From Halorubrum cibi (GTDB taxonomy: Archaea > Halobacteriota > Halobacteria > Halobacteriales > Haloferacaceae), in contig NZ_FXTD01000011.1 in NCBI RefSeq assembly GCF_900182635.1, forward strand, positions 1 to 64,000: a DNA stretch of 64,000 bases, written 5' to 3'. The position numbers and the translations under genes are program-made. The notes under the pieces are model-generated. The model was not told the origin of the DNA and did no database searches. It worked only from the letters and a program-made list of their open reading frames with translations. Below are positions 52,628 to 61,982 of the stretch, piece after piece (the first letter of the stretch is position 1; each line of letters starts with the position of its first letter).

Positions 52628-53938
52628 ATGAACACCCCACGTTCGGCGGTCGTCGGAGGGGCAGTACTGTTCGTCGCGCTCGTTGCGACCGGCGGCGTCG
52701 CCGCCGACCCGGTTACGCTCACCGTCTCGGTCGCCGATCAGGACGGTGACGCCGTCGGCGGCGTGACCGTCGAGGCGACGTGGGAGACCGAGTCCGACGA
52801 GACGGGGACCGCGTCGGGCACGACGGCGAGCAACGGAAACGTGCTCCTCGACGTTCCCGAGGGATCGAGCGTCGAACTGGACGTCGACGACGGCGTTTAC
52901 GTCCGGAACCGACCGCTTCGGATCGCCAATGCGAGCGCGACCGACGTCGCGCTCGGCGTCTCCCGAAGCGGAACCGCGACGGTGACGGTCGTCGACGATC
53001 GGAACCGATCGCAGGCCGGCGCGAGGGTGACCGTCCGCGAGGACGGGAGAGCCGTCGACCGTGGCGAGACCGGTTCGGACGGCGTCTACGAGACGGCCCG
53101 CCTCGAGCGCGGGACCTACGACGTTACCGTCGTGAAACCGGGATACCTCGAGACGGAGCGGTCGGTGACGGTGACGCGGAACGCGGAGACGACGGTCGGT
53201 ATCGAGCGGGGCACCGCGGCGCTCGACGTGCGCACCTTCGACGATCACTTCGACCCGCCCGTCCCGATCGAGACCGGAGCGATCCGAGTGTCGTCGTCGG
53301 TGTACGACGGCGAGGTGAGCGTGACCGAGGGGACGGCTTCGCTCAACGTGCCCGTGAACGCCGCGTACACGGTCGCCGTCGTAAGGGACGGATACGACGC
53401 CACGCCCAAACGGATCAGGGTCGGGGAGACCTCGGTGAGCACGAACGTCACGGCGCGTCGGACTCCGGCTCTGAACGTCACGCCGGCGAACGAGCGCGTC
53501 CTCGTCGGCGAGACGACCCGCGTGACGGTGCGGAACGCGTACGCCGAGCCGGTGGCCGGCGCGGCGGTCGAAGTCGACGGTGACGCCGTGGGCGAGACCG
53601 ACGATCGCGGGGAGATCGCCGTTCCGATATCGTCCGCCGGGAACCGAACGATCGTCGCACGGCACGAGGCCGTCGCGTCCGATCCGGTGACGGTCGAGGG
53701 CGTCGAGATCGCGAACGGGACCGATACGCCCGGATCCGACACGGGCGACGCCGACGGGAACACCTCGGACGACGGTGGCGGGGAAACCGATTCGGCCGAC
53801 ACCGACGTGGACGACTCGACCGATACCGACGGGGACGACTCGACCGATACCGACGACGGTATCCCCGGATTCGGCGTCGTCGCCACGGTTCTCGCCCTCC
53901 TCGTTGCCGGTGCTATGGGTCGGTATCGCGGTCAGTGA
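52628..53938 (+). CDS. PGF-CTERM surface protein with carboxypeptidase-regulatory-like domains
   Basis: 436 residues. Signal peptide at about 1-26 (VVGGAVLFVALVATGGVAA), then four to five beta-sandwich domains: DQDGDAVGGVTVEATWE, DDRNRSQAGARVTVREDGRA, DVTVVKPGYLETERSVTV and AEPVAGAAVEVDGDAVGETD resemble carboxypeptidase regulatory-like or Ig-like repeats. A Thr/Asp stalk (about 385-415) precedes IPGFGVVATVLALLVAGAMG and a short basic end, the PGF-CTERM signal for ArtA. Likely lipid-anchored and glycosylated outside the cell. Adhesion or S-layer companion are possible roles; none is proven. Confidence 0.83.
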   Translation: MNTPRSAVVGGAVLFVALVATGGVAADPVTLTVSVADQDGDAVGGVTVEATWETESDETGTASGTTASNGNVLLDVPEGSSVELDVDDGVYVRNRPLRIANASATDVALGVSRSGTATVTVVDDRNRSQAGARVTVREDGRAVDRGETGSDGVYETARLERGTYDVTVVKPGYLETERSVTVTRNAETTVGIERGTAALDVRTFDDHFDPPVPIETGAIRVSSSVYDGEVSVTEGTASLNVPVNAAYTVAVVRDGYDATPKRIRVGETSVSTNVTARRTPALNVTPANERVLVGETTRVTVRNAYAEPVAGAAVEVDGDAVGETDDRGEIAVPISSAGNRTIVARHEAVASDPVTVEGVEIANGTDTPGSDTGDADGNTSDDGGGETDSADTDVDDSTDTDGDDSTDTDDGIPGFGVVATVLALLVAGAMGRYRGQ

Positions 53939-53970
53939 CGCGTCGGTGCGCGCGACACGCGTGCGACGTC

Positions 53971-54023
53971 TCGTCGAAACGGAGCATCGAAACGGAGTGA
54001 AGTTCCGTCGAAGCGGAGTGAGT
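53971..54023. repeat. three short repeats of TCGAARCGGAGTGA
   Basis: Three imperfect copies in tandem between the PGF-CTERM gene and cobT, in the gap where the two transcripts meet. No hairpin, no evident role. Confidence 0.55.
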
Positions 54024-54043
54024 ACCGACCCCGATCCGCTCCG

Positions 54044-55132
54044 TTATCGTTCGATGCCCACCTCCGCGAACGTCGCCATCCGGTCGTGAGTCCGGCAGGC
54101 GGCTCTGTAGGTCGCGAGCGCCAGCGCCGCGCCGGAGCCCTCGCCCAGCCGGAGGCCGTGATCGAAGAGCGGTTCGAGATCGAGGACGTCGAGTTGGACC
54201 GCGTGGCCGGGTTCGCTTCCGACGTGGGACGGGAGGAGGTAGGGCCGCACGTCCGCCGTGACCGCGTCCGCGACGAGCGCGGCCGCGCCCGAGACCACGC
54301 CGTCGACGACGACGGGAGTTCGATCGGCCGCACAGCCGATCGCGACGCCGGCGAGGAAGCCGACCTCGTAGCCGCCGACGCGCCGGAGCACCTCGACGGG
54401 GTCGACGTCGGAACCGACGTCCGGCTCCCCACCATCCGCGAGCCCGTTCGTCGCGAGCGCGCGCTCGACGACCGCGACCTTGTGCGCGCGGGTCTCCTCG
54501 TCGACGCCGGTCCCCGGACCCGTGACCCGGTCCGGATCCGCGCCCGAGAGCGCCGCCGTGAGCGCGGCGGCGACCGTGGTGTTGCCGATCCCCATCTCAC
54601 CGAGCGCCGCGATCCCGGCCTCAGAGAGCCGCGTTCGAGCGGTCCGGACGCCGGCCGACAGCGACGCGACCGCGTCGGCGCGAGACATCGCCGGTCCCGC
54701 GGCGAGGTCGGCGGTGCCGGAGCCGATCCGCTCGTCGACGATCCCGATGGATCCGTCGACCTCGACCGGCGGCCCATCGACGCCCGCGTCGACGACGAGC
54801 GTCTCCGCGCCGACGACCTCGCCGATCGCGGAGACGGCGGCCCCGCCGGCCGCGAAGTTCCGGAGCATGGCGCGGGTCACGGACTTCGGGTACGCCGAGA
54901 CGCCCCGGTCGACCACGCCGTGGTCCGCGGCGGCGACGACGACGGTCGGGTTCGAGAGCTGCGGTCTGGGATCGCCAGCGAGCCCGGCGAGCGCGACCGC
55001 GAGGTCCTCCAGTCGGCCGAGGCTCCCGGGGGGCTTCGTCAGTTCGGCCTGCCGATCGCGGGCCGCGTCGGCCGCGTCGGCGTCGAACGGCGGGATCGAC
55101 GGCGGGGTGAACTCCTCCTTCGACACGGTCAC
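54044..55132 (-). CDS. cobT: nicotinate-nucleotide--dimethylbenzimidazole phosphoribosyltransferase
   Basis: 362 residues. Activates the lower ligand of cobalamin by making alpha-ribazole phosphate. ELTKPPGSLGRLEDLAVALAG, VVVAAADHGVVDRGVSAYP, ALGEMGIGNTTVAAALTAA (catalytic-glutamate region) and VVVDGVVSGAAALVA are family hallmarks. The start is GTG at 55132, giving a 4-base overlap (GTGA) with the upstream gene; a second GTG six bases later is equally possible. Archaea with no dimethylbenzimidazole may use other bases. Confidence 0.92.
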   Translation of the reverse strand: MTVSKEEFTPPSIPPFDADAADAARDRQAELTKPPGSLGRLEDLAVALAGLAGDPRPQLSNPTVVVAAADHGVVDRGVSAYPKSVTRAMLRNFAAGGAAVSAIGEVVGAETLVVDAGVDGPPVEVDGSIGIVDERIGSGTADLAAGPAMSRADAVASLSAGVRTARTRLSEAGIAALGEMGIGNTTVAAALTAALSGADPDRVTGPGTGVDEETRAHKVAVVERALATNGLADGGEPDVGSDVDPVEVLRRVGGYEVGFLAGVAIGCAADRTPVVVDGVVSGAAALVADAVTADVRPYLLPSHVGSEPGHAVQLDVLDLEPLFDHGLRLGEGSGAALALATYRAACRTHDRMATFAEVGIER

Positions 55133-55587
55133 GCGTCGAAGTCCGGGAGGTCGTCGGGGGCCTCGTAGGCCGACTCCCACTCGATGTACTCGTCTTTGAG
55201 GACGTCACAGACGACCTGCCCGAGCTCCGTGAGCCCGGCGTTGATCGCGGAGACGGAGCCCCACGAGTCGAGGTCGTCGTGATAGTTCTTCTCCTTCCAG
55301 TCCTCTGGGATCCCCGGCGCGTGATACCCCACGCGGTCGGCGAAGGAGTCCCAGAAGAAGTCGAACCGGGAGACGAGACCGAGGTCCTCGACGATCCGCC
55401 AGTCCGACTCGTCGAGGTCGCTGTCGGCGGCCCACTCCGCGAACGCCTCCTCCCAGGCCCCCTCGCGCAGGAACGCCGACAGGTCGTCACGGCGGTACTC
55501 GCCGCCGGCCACGTCGGCGTCCTCGTACTCGTTCGGGTCGACGGCGGACAGCTCCGGCGGGTCCGGCGTCTCGATGTCGAGCGACAT
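55129..55587 (-). CDS. conserved haloarchaeal protein upstream of cobT
   Basis: 152 residues, strongly acidic, with no membrane segment or metal motif. It reads as one helical domain (RDDLSAFLREGAWEEAFAEW, WRIVEDLGLVSRFDFFWDSF, DSWGSVSAINAGLTELGQVV). No family with known function was recognised. Its stop overlaps the cobT start by 4 bases, so the two are translationally coupled, hinting at a role tied to cobalamin lower-ligand chemistry. The start at 55587 begins MSLDIETPDP. Confidence 0.72.
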   Translation of the reverse strand: MSLDIETPDPPELSAVDPNEYEDADVAGGEYRRDDLSAFLREGAWEEAFAEWAADSDLDESDWRIVEDLGLVSRFDFFWDSFADRVGYHAPGIPEDWKEKNYHDDLDSWGSVSAINAGLTELGQVVCDVLKDEYIEWESAYEAPDDLPDFDA

Positions 55588-55698
55588 GTCCGCCCGTCCG
55601 CGCCGCGGGGCCAAAACGGTGCGGGCTCGGCGGCGGGATCGGGTGGAGAAACGACCGCGATCCGGTCCTTTTACCGCGCCGACCGAGTATCTCGAGAC

Positions 55699-56106
55699 AT
55701 GAACGTCCGCGCCCGCTCTCGACAGGTCGGAATCGCCGCCGCCCTCGTCAGCGCGCTCCTGCTCGCCGTGCCGTACGCGCTCGTTTCGGGCTTCGACGCC
55801 CAGCTCGCCGGCTACTACACGGCCGGCCCCGTGGGCGCCGGCGGAGTGGCGCTGTTCGCGCTGTTGAGCGCGGTCGTGTTCGCCTCCGTCGAGCGGGGGA
55901 ACGTCGATCCCGGGACGCTCGCCGGCGCGCTCGTCGTCCTCGGAGCCGCGACGACCCTGCTCGCGGCGCTCTGGTGGCTCTCCGTCGAGCCGACGACGAT
56001 GTTCGGCGAGCACCGCTGGCTCGAGTATCACGCGCCCGCGGTGACCGCCGCGTCGCTGCCGGTCCCCGTCTCCGCCGGCGTCTACGCTCGGGAGCTGCTC
56101 GAGTAG
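55699..56106 (+). CDS. four-helix membrane protein, haloarchaeal (DUF7548-like)
   Basis: 135 residues with four membrane helices (about 11-31, 43-65, 72-93, 110-130). WLEYHAPAVTAASLPVPVSA in the last part is the most distinctive segment. The family is of unknown function. A TATA-like CCTTTTACC about 30 bases before the ATG. Next downstream is the SRP RNA on the same strand. Confidence 0.72.
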   Translation: MNVRARSRQVGIAAALVSALLLAVPYALVSGFDAQLAGYYTAGPVGAGGVALFALLSAVVFASVERGNVDPGTLAGALVVLGAATTLLAALWWLSVEPTTMFGEHRWLEYHAPAVTAASLPVPVSAGVYARELLE

Positions 56107-56169
56107 GTCCGAGAACCGAGCGAAGCCGTCGCGAAGCCGTCGCGAGTCCGTCTCCGGTCCCGCGAACGA

Positions 56170-56202
56170 AAGGCCCTTATGTGGCACCGATGTAGGACAG
56201 CC
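56170..56202 (+). promoter_or_regulatory. SRP RNA promoter
   Basis: CCCTTATGTG (56175-56184) is a TATA-like element about 25 bases before the inferred 5' end of the RNA. Confidence 0.55.
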
Positions 56203-56508
56203 CGGACTAGGTCGGGCGGTTAGGCCCCGCTCTCCACCCGTGAGGTAGTCTTCAGCGGGGACCGAACACCGGGCGCGTCCGGATAGACCGGCGCGGGCCC
56301 CGAGAGCCAACGTGGAAGCCTCGTCCGCCGGGGACAGCGGTCCGCGATGCCCGCTCGCAGGAGCGGTCCGTCGCGGTTCGCCGGCGACAACGGGTCAGGC
56401 GCGGAAGCGAGCAGCCCACCGCCGGACGCCCGTCGCTCGTCGGGTCGCGGGGTGGAGGAGGCAACCGGGATACCCCGTGCCGGAACACCGGGCTACCCCG
56501 GCCGTCCA
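56203..56508 (+). ncRNA. ffs: signal recognition particle 7S RNA
   Basis: About 306 bases, the size of archaeal SRP RNA. The helix 8 signature GGGTCAGGCGCGGAAGCGAG (56392-56411), then CAGCC, has a GGAA tetraloop; the helix 6 tetraloop is in GCTCGCAGGAGC (GNAR type, SRP19 site). The 5' GGAC/GGTCGGG (56204-56217) pairs with 3' CCCCGGCC/GTCC (56496-56506), forming the terminal helix found in archaea. It acts with SRP54 and SRP19 in targeting membrane proteins. Ends were set from the pairing and may be off by a few bases. No protein is supported in this interval. Confidence 0.9.
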
Positions 56509-56608
56509 CCATTCATACCGGATCGTCAGTCACGTAGCGGCCGCGCTCGCGTCCTCCCGCTCCCGTCCGACTGAGCCGGAACGGTCGGCGGCGTGATCGG
56601 CGTCGCCC

Positions 56609-58243
56609 TCAGTGCTCGCCGCCCGTCCCGCGCCGATCGGAATCGAGGTCGATGTCGAGGTCCTCCAGGAGCTCCTCGGCCTCCTCGCGTTTCTCCTGGT
56701 GGTCTTCCAAGAACTCGCGCATGAGTTCCGCGGCCTGTTCCTTACAGCCGCCACAGAGGCGCTCGCCGTTCACGCACTCCGAGTACACCTCCGCCGCGAG
56801 CCCGTCGTCGTCGCCCGCGAGCAGGTAGGCGTACAGTTCGTAGACGGGGCACTCGTCGGCCTCGCCGCCGAGCTCGCGCTGCTCCTCGGCCGTGTCGCGC
56901 CCGCCGGTCGTCGCGGACCGCACCTTGTCGTACCCGTCCTCGGGGTCGTCAAGAAGCGAGATGTGGCTCGCGGGGATGGAAGAGGACATCTTCCCGCCGG
57001 TGAGCCCGGTCATGAATCGGTGGTAGATCGAGGAGGGCTGCCGGAAGCCGAACCCGTTGTGGTCGATCTCGACTTCCCGCGCCAGCGACTCGGCCTCCTC
57101 GCGAGTCATCTCGAACGCGTCGACGTGCCCCTCGAAGACACGCTTCTCGCCGTCGATCGCCTCGATCAGCGCCTCGAACGCCTCGTCGGTGGCGTTGCGG
57201 TCGAGGAAGCGGACGCGCGGGCGGAGCGGTTCTTTGACCGCGTTACGGAGGTTGTTGATCGCATCCCGTTCCGGGTCCGGTTTCGTCCCTGCTAACACCG
57301 TGTCTTTGTCTGGGAACTCGTTTATGTCCCAGGTCACGGAATCCATTCCTCCATCGATATACTGGGCGGCCCAGCCGCACCGTATCATATCGACATCTCG
57401 CTTTTCAGCCTCCTCTTTGAGGTCGTCGTACGCGTCCGCGATGATCTGGTGAACCTCCTCATCGGCCTCGAAGCTCGCGAACGCCTCGGTCACCTTGAAG
57501 TACCGGAGCCGGGTAGCCAGGTCGCGGGTGAGCCGAACGTGCGGGTCTTGGTCGGGACCGACCGGGATGACGGTGGGTTTCGGCTCGTCGACCAGCTGCG
57601 GGTAGAGGATGTCCGCGGTCTGGGTGACGACGCTCTGCATGTGCGAGATGTTCGTCTCGCCGTCGAAGCCGTAGATCGCCTCGAACTCCGAGAAGTTGGC
57701 CTTCGATCCCAGTTCGAAGCCGAGGTCCTGGACCTCGCGGTTGTCGGACTGCCGATACAGCTCGCCGTCCTCGGGGTCGAACCCGAGTGCGAGAAGCGAG
57801 AGCAGGTAGCTCCGGGCGTGCTCGTCGATCTCGTCCCACGACATCCCCCGGGCCGAGTGGGCCTCGAGGTCGGCGATCAGCCCGAAGACGTCGCCGCCGC
57901 GCTCTTGGTGCCAGATCAGCTCGTCGAACACGAGCTTGTGACCGATGTGCGGGTCGCCGGTGGGCATGAACCCCGAGAGCGCGGCGAACGGCTCGCCGTT
58001 CGCCATCGCCTCCGCGACCGCGTCGTACTCGCGGTGGCCGAAGATGACGCCGCGGCGCATCAGGTAGTGGTGATCGACCACGTCGTCGGCGACGTCGTCG
58101 AACGCCTCGATGCCGAACTCGGCGAACAGGTCGGCGTAGTCGCCGACCGACGCCGACCCCCACGGGTCGAGCGCGACGTCCTCGGTCGACTCGCCGTCAG
58201 CGCGCTCGGTCCCGCCGTCCGTGCGGGGGGTGTCCTCGTCCAT
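56609..58243 (-). CDS. trpS: tryptophanyl-tRNA synthetase
   Basis: 544 residues, class I. SGFMPTGDPHIGHKLVFDEL is the HIGH motif region, GGKMSSSIPASHISLLDD the KMSKS region, and FGFRQPSSIYHRFMTGLTG the active-site stretch of archaeal-type TrpRS. ERLCGGCKEQAAELM near the end is a cysteine pair of haloarchaeal forms. Residues about 265-330 (HQIIADAYDDLKEEAEKRDV, WAAQYIDGGMDSVTWDINEF) are encoded by DNA of clearly lower GC (about 52% over 57301-57420), possibly an insert or replaced segment. TATA-like GGTTTTTGCG about 28 bases upstream on the minus strand. endA lies directly upstream on the same strand. Confidence 0.93.
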   Translation of the reverse strand: MDEDTPRTDGGTERADGESTEDVALDPWGSASVGDYADLFAEFGIEAFDDVADDVVDHHYLMRRGVIFGHREYDAVAEAMANGEPFAALSGFMPTGDPHIGHKLVFDELIWHQERGGDVFGLIADLEAHSARGMSWDEIDEHARSYLLSLLALGFDPEDGELYRQSDNREVQDLGFELGSKANFSEFEAIYGFDGETNISHMQSVVTQTADILYPQLVDEPKPTVIPVGPDQDPHVRLTRDLATRLRYFKVTEAFASFEADEEVHQIIADAYDDLKEEAEKRDVDMIRCGWAAQYIDGGMDSVTWDINEFPDKDTVLAGTKPDPERDAINNLRNAVKEPLRPRVRFLDRNATDEAFEALIEAIDGEKRVFEGHVDAFEMTREEAESLAREVEIDHNGFGFRQPSSIYHRFMTGLTGGKMSSSIPASHISLLDDPEDGYDKVRSATTGGRDTAEEQRELGGEADECPVYELYAYLLAGDDDGLAAEVYSECVNGERLCGGCKEQAAELMREFLEDHQEKREEAEELLEDLDIDLDSDRRGTGGEH

Positions 58244-58343
58244 ACCTCCCCTCCCGGCGGTCGACGCAAAAACCGTTCGCTTGCGCGTGTGTGGCTCGCC
58301 GGCCGGGTCGGTAGACGACGCGCGCGTCAGCGTTCCTCGGACC

Positions 58344-59531
58344 TCACGGCGTCAGTCGCCCGACCGAGAGCCACTCGATCCCGTCGTCGGTTCCAGCGCC
58401 TCCCGGATCTCCGTTCCCGTCGACCAGCGCGAACACCAGCTTCTTACGGACGCCGCCGGCGAGCCGCACGTCGAGCGAGAGCTCCCGGGGGGCGAAGACG
58501 TGATCGGGCTCGACCACTCGAACGAGGTGTTCGGAGTGCGGGAGGTCCTCGACGGTCTCCACGTCGAGGTACGTCCGGAAGTCCGCGCCGAACTTGAACC
58601 CCGTCTTGGGGACGGTCCGACGCTCGCGGAGGTCGCGGTATGTCGCCAGCCGACGGCCGAACCGGTCGCCCTCGACCGCGCGGCCGCGGGCGACGATCGC
58701 GGCCGTAGCGCTCGCGTGATCGTCGCCGGCGGGGACGGTGTCGTCGTCGCCCGTCGGCTCGATGTCGCCGTCGCCGTTCTCCCCGACGACGACCTCGGAG
58801 AGCCGGAGGACGCCGTCGGCCGCGAGCGACGCGGCCTCGACGAGCGAGAGCTGGACGATCCCCTCGACGGCGGCGGCTCGTCCGGAGAGCGGCTGGCCGT
58901 AGAACCCGCGCTCGTAGAGGGCGGGCGGCGCGTCCCAGACGACGACCCGGTCGGCGAGCAGGACGCCGGTCAGGTCGGCGGGCGGGTCGTAGTCGGTCGA
59001 GCCCGTCAGGTCGGGGCGGCCGGTCTCGAAGTAGGTGATGTCGCTCTCCTCGTCGACGACGGCGAGGGTCTGCCCGGCCACGTCGTCCGCGGGGACCGAC
59101 TCGCGTTCGCCCACCACGCGCACCGGATAGTGAACGTCCCCGGTGTCGGGCGTCGACCCCCGCTCGTAGGCCACGACGTCGACCGCGTCCGCCACGTCGG
59201 CCCGACCGCCCGGCCACGGCTCGCGGGCGGGCGAGAGGTAGAACCCGCGGTCGCGGAGGTCGGCGTAGACGAGATAACGAACCGCGAACCGGTCGGCCGC
59301 GGCGGCGCTGTCGACGAAGAACCGCTCGAAGCCGGCGGGGTCGTCGCCGTCGCCGCCGAGACGCACTCCCGAGAGGTCGCCGCGGAACAGCAGGTGGGCG
59401 GCCTCGACTCGTGAGAGCTCGATCGCGTTCCCGCCGACCGGGCGGCCGTAGCCGCGCGAGTCGTAGAACCGCTGTCTGGCGTCCCCGCCGACGTGGACGG
59501 CGTCGCCGCGGAGGTCGCCTGTCGGTTGCAT
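58344..59531 (-). CDS. endA: tRNA-splicing endonuclease
   Basis: 395 residues, the fused two-repeat form of archaeal EndA that cuts bulge-helix-bulge introns out of tRNAs. The N-terminal repeat has a degenerate core (YLVYADLRDRGFYLSPAREP); the C-terminal repeat is catalytic: YRDLRERRTVPKTGFKFGADF, tyrosine in FRTYLDV, histidine in PHSEHLVRVV and lysine in GGVRKKLVFAL. The true start is 59531 (MQPTGDLRGD); the open frame continues further upstream as a shadow of the AAA gene region. It sits about 100 bases before trpS, whose tRNA has an intron in haloarchaea. Confidence 0.92.
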   Translation of the reverse strand: MQPTGDLRGDAVHVGGDARQRFYDSRGYGRPVGGNAIELSRVEAAHLLFRGDLSGVRLGGDGDDPAGFERFFVDSAAAADRFAVRYLVYADLRDRGFYLSPAREPWPGGRADVADAVDVVAYERGSTPDTGDVHYPVRVVGERESVPADDVAGQTLAVVDEESDITYFETGRPDLTGSTDYDPPADLTGVLLADRVVVWDAPPALYERGFYGQPLSGRAAAVEGIVQLSLVEAASLAADGVLRLSEVVVGENGDGDIEPTGDDDTVPAGDDHASATAAIVARGRAVEGDRFGRRLATYRDLRERRTVPKTGFKFGADFRTYLDVETVEDLPHSEHLVRVVEPDHVFAPRELSLDVRLAGGVRKKLVFALVDGNGDPGGAGTDDGIEWLSVGRLTP

Positions 59532-59678
59532 GCTCGCACACCCGGTCGGCCGGGGTAAGGCGGTTGCGGTCGATGAGGCGGCGTCGCGATCGGCGAGGAG
59601 GCGTCGCGGTCGGTCGGGAGCATCGCGGTCGCGGACGCCCCGAGTAAGGGTAAAGGACCAGCGGGCGGAAGGCGACCC

Positions 59679-61940
59679 ATGAACGAGACTGCCGGCGTCA
59701 CGCTCACCGTCCGCGCCGCCGAGAAGCGCGACGCGGGCCGCGGCATCGCCAGGCTCCCCGAACCCGCGCGCAAGCGACTCGGCCTCCTCAGCGGCGACAC
59801 GGTCAGGATCGACGGCGAGCGCTCCGCCGTCGCGAAGGTGTGGCCGGGCGGCCCCGACGCGCAGGACGGCTCCGTCCTCATCGACGCCGACACCCGCGCG
59901 AACGCCGGCGTGAAGGTCGGCGACGCCGTCACGGTCAGTCCCGTCGACGTCGTCGACGCCGACCGGGTCGTCTTCGACGCACCCGCCCGGCTCGCCGAGG
60001 TCGACGTGAGCCGCGAGGTCGTCGAGCGCGCGCTCGCCCGCGACCTCCGCGACCGACCGATCTCCCGCGGCGAGGCCGTCCACGTCGAGCGGCTCGGCGG
60101 CCTCCGGTTCGTCGTCGGCGAGCCCGACCCGAGCGGCACCGTCCGAGTCACCACCGGCACCGACGTGTCGGTCGATTACGACGGGAGGGACGAGGAACGC
60201 GATCGAACCGAGTCACGGTCCGACGGAACCCGGCGCGGTTCCGGGAGGAGATCCGACTCCGGCACGTCGGGAACGCAGGCGGCCGACTCGCCCCCCGGAA
60301 CCGACGGCCGTCCCGCGGGCGGGGGATCGACGCCCCCGGCGGACCACACCGCCGGCGCGACCTACGAGGACATCGGCGGGCTCGACGAGGAGCTGGAGCT
60401 GGTGCGCGAGACCATCGAGCTGCCGCTCTCGGAGCCGGAGGTGTTCACCCGGCTCGGGGTCGACCCGCCGAAGGGCGTCCTGCTGTACGGGCCGCCGGGA
60501 ACGGGGAAGACGCTCATCGCCCGCGCCGTCGCCAACGAGGTGGACGCGACGTTCATCACGGTCGACGGTCCGGAGATCATGTCGAAGTACAAGGGGGAAT
60601 CGGAGGAGCGGCTCCGCGAGGTGTTCGAGCGCGCGAGCGAGGATGCGCCCGCGATCGTCTTCTTCGACGAGATCGACTCGATCGCGGGAAAGCGCGACGA
60701 CGGCGGCGACGTGGAGAACCGCGTCGTCGGCCAGCTGCTCTCGCTCATGGACGGACTCGACGCCCGCGGCGACGTGATCGTCATCGGCGCGACGAACCGG
60801 GTGGACTCGCTGGACCCGGCGCTCCGCCGCGGCGGACGGTTCGACCGGGAGATCGAGATCGGCGTCCCCGGCGAGGCGGGCCGCAGGCAGATCCTCGACG
60901 TCCACACCCGACGCATGCCGCTCGCCGACGACGTGGACTTGGACCGGATCGCGAGCAGGACCCACGGCTTCGTCGGCGCGGACATCGAAGGGCTGACCCA
61001 GGAGGCCGCGATGACCGCGCTCCGGCGCGCCCGGGAGACCGACGCGCGGGCGCTCGATTCGGTGACCGTCACGCGGGCCGACTTCGAGGCGGCCCACGCC
61101 GCGGTCGAGCCGAGCGCGATGCGCGAGTACGTCGCCGAGCAGCCCACCACGGACTTCGGGGACGTGGGCGGGCTCGACGGCGCGAAAGAGAAGCTGGAGA
61201 GGGCGGTGAGCTGGCCGCTCACGTACGGACCGCTGTTCGATGCCGCGAACGCGGACCCGCCGACGGGCGTCCTGTTACACGGGCCGCCGGGCACCGGGAA
61301 GACGCTTCTCGCGCGGGCGATCGCGGGCGAGAGCGGGGTCAACTTCATTCAGGTCGCCGGTCCGGAGCTGCTCGACCGGTACGTCGGCGAGTCTGAGAAG
61401 GCGGTGCGCGACCTCTTCGATCGGGCCAGACAGGCCGCTCCCGTGATCGTCTTCTTCGACGAGATCGACGCGATCGCCGCGGACCGCGACGGCGGGGGCG
61501 GCGACGGATCCGGCGTCGGCGAGCGCGTGGTTTCCCAGCTGCTGACCGAGCTGGACCGCGCGAGCGACAACCCGAACCTGGTGGTGCTCGCCGCGACGAA
61601 CCGCCGGTCGGCGATCGACCGCGCGCTGTTGCGTCCCGGCCGGCTGGAGACGCACGTCGAGGTGCCCGAGCCGGACCGCGAGGCCCGGCGGGCGGTGTTC
61701 GCGGTCCACACCCGCGAGAAGCCGATGACCGAGGACGTCGACCTCGACCGGCTCGCCGACGAGACGGACGGCTACTCCGGCGCGGAGATCGCGGCGGTCT
61801 GCCGGGAGGCGGCGATGACCGCGATCGAGCGGGTCGCGGACGAACACGGCGAGGCCGCGAACGACCACGCCGACGAGGTCGCTATCACGGGCGAGGACTT
61901 CGCGACCGCGGTCGCGAACGTGGCCGCCTCGCGACAGTGA
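59679..61940 (+). CDS. CDC48/VAT-type AAA+ ATPase
   Basis: 753 residues. The N domain (1-165; double-psi barrel, [20 protein letters not shown]) is followed by a long low-complexity linker (about 168-225, rich in R, S, G, T, P) and two AAA modules: D1 with [15 protein letters not shown] and [19 protein letters not shown]2 with [16 protein letters not shown] and [17 protein letters not shown]. Arginine fingers ([17 protein letters not shown]) are visible. It unfolds proteins for the proteasome as a hexamer. Haloarchaea carry several paralogues; the linker is longer than in typical VAT. Confidence 0.92.
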   Translation: MNETAGVTLTVRAAEKRDAGRGIARLPEPARKRLGLLSGDTVRIDGERSAVAKVWPGGPDAQDGSVLIDADTRANAGVKVGDAVTVSPVDVVDADRVVFDAPARLAEVDVSREVVERALARDLRDRPISRGEAVHVERLGGLRFVVGEPDPSGTVRVTTGTDVSVDYDGRDEERDRTESRSDGTRRGSGRRSDSGTSGTQAADSPPGTDGRPAGGGSTPPADHTAGATYEDIGGLDEELELVRETIELPLSEPEVFTRLGVDPPKGVLLYGPPGTGKTLIARAVANEVDATFITVDGPEIMSKYKGESEERLREVFERASEDAPAIVFFDEIDSIAGKRDDGGDVENRVVGQLLSLMDGLDARGDVIVIGATNRVDSLDPALRRGGRFDREIEIGVPGEAGRRQILDVHTRRMPLADDVDLDRIASRTHGFVGADIEGLTQEAAMTALRRARETDARALDSVTVTRADFEAAHAAVEPSAMREYVAEQPTTDFGDVGGLDGAKEKLERAVSWPLTYGPLFDAANADPPTGVLLHGPPGTGKTLLARAIAGESGVNFIQVAGPELLDRYVGESEKAVRDLFDRARQAAPVIVFFDEIDAIAADRDGGGGDGSGVGERVVSQLLTELDRASDNPNLVVLAATNRRSAIDRALLRPGRLETHVEVPEPDREARRAVFAVHTREKPMTEDVDLDRLADETDGYSGAEIAAVCREAAMTAIERVADEHGEAANDHADEVAITGEDFATAVANVAASRQ

Positions 61941-61982
61941 TCCGGCGTTTTCGTCGACTTCGCGTTACTCGCCTCCCTCGCG

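Noticed and set aside
56312-56596. Open frames within the SRP RNA interval
   Set aside because: The interval folds as 7S RNA with the conserved helix 6 and 8 loops; the frames have no protein-like features.
59532-60083. Minus-strand extension of the endA frame
   Set aside because: Overlaps the promoter and 5' part of the AAA ATPase gene with no EndA-like sequence; family proteins begin near MQPTG.
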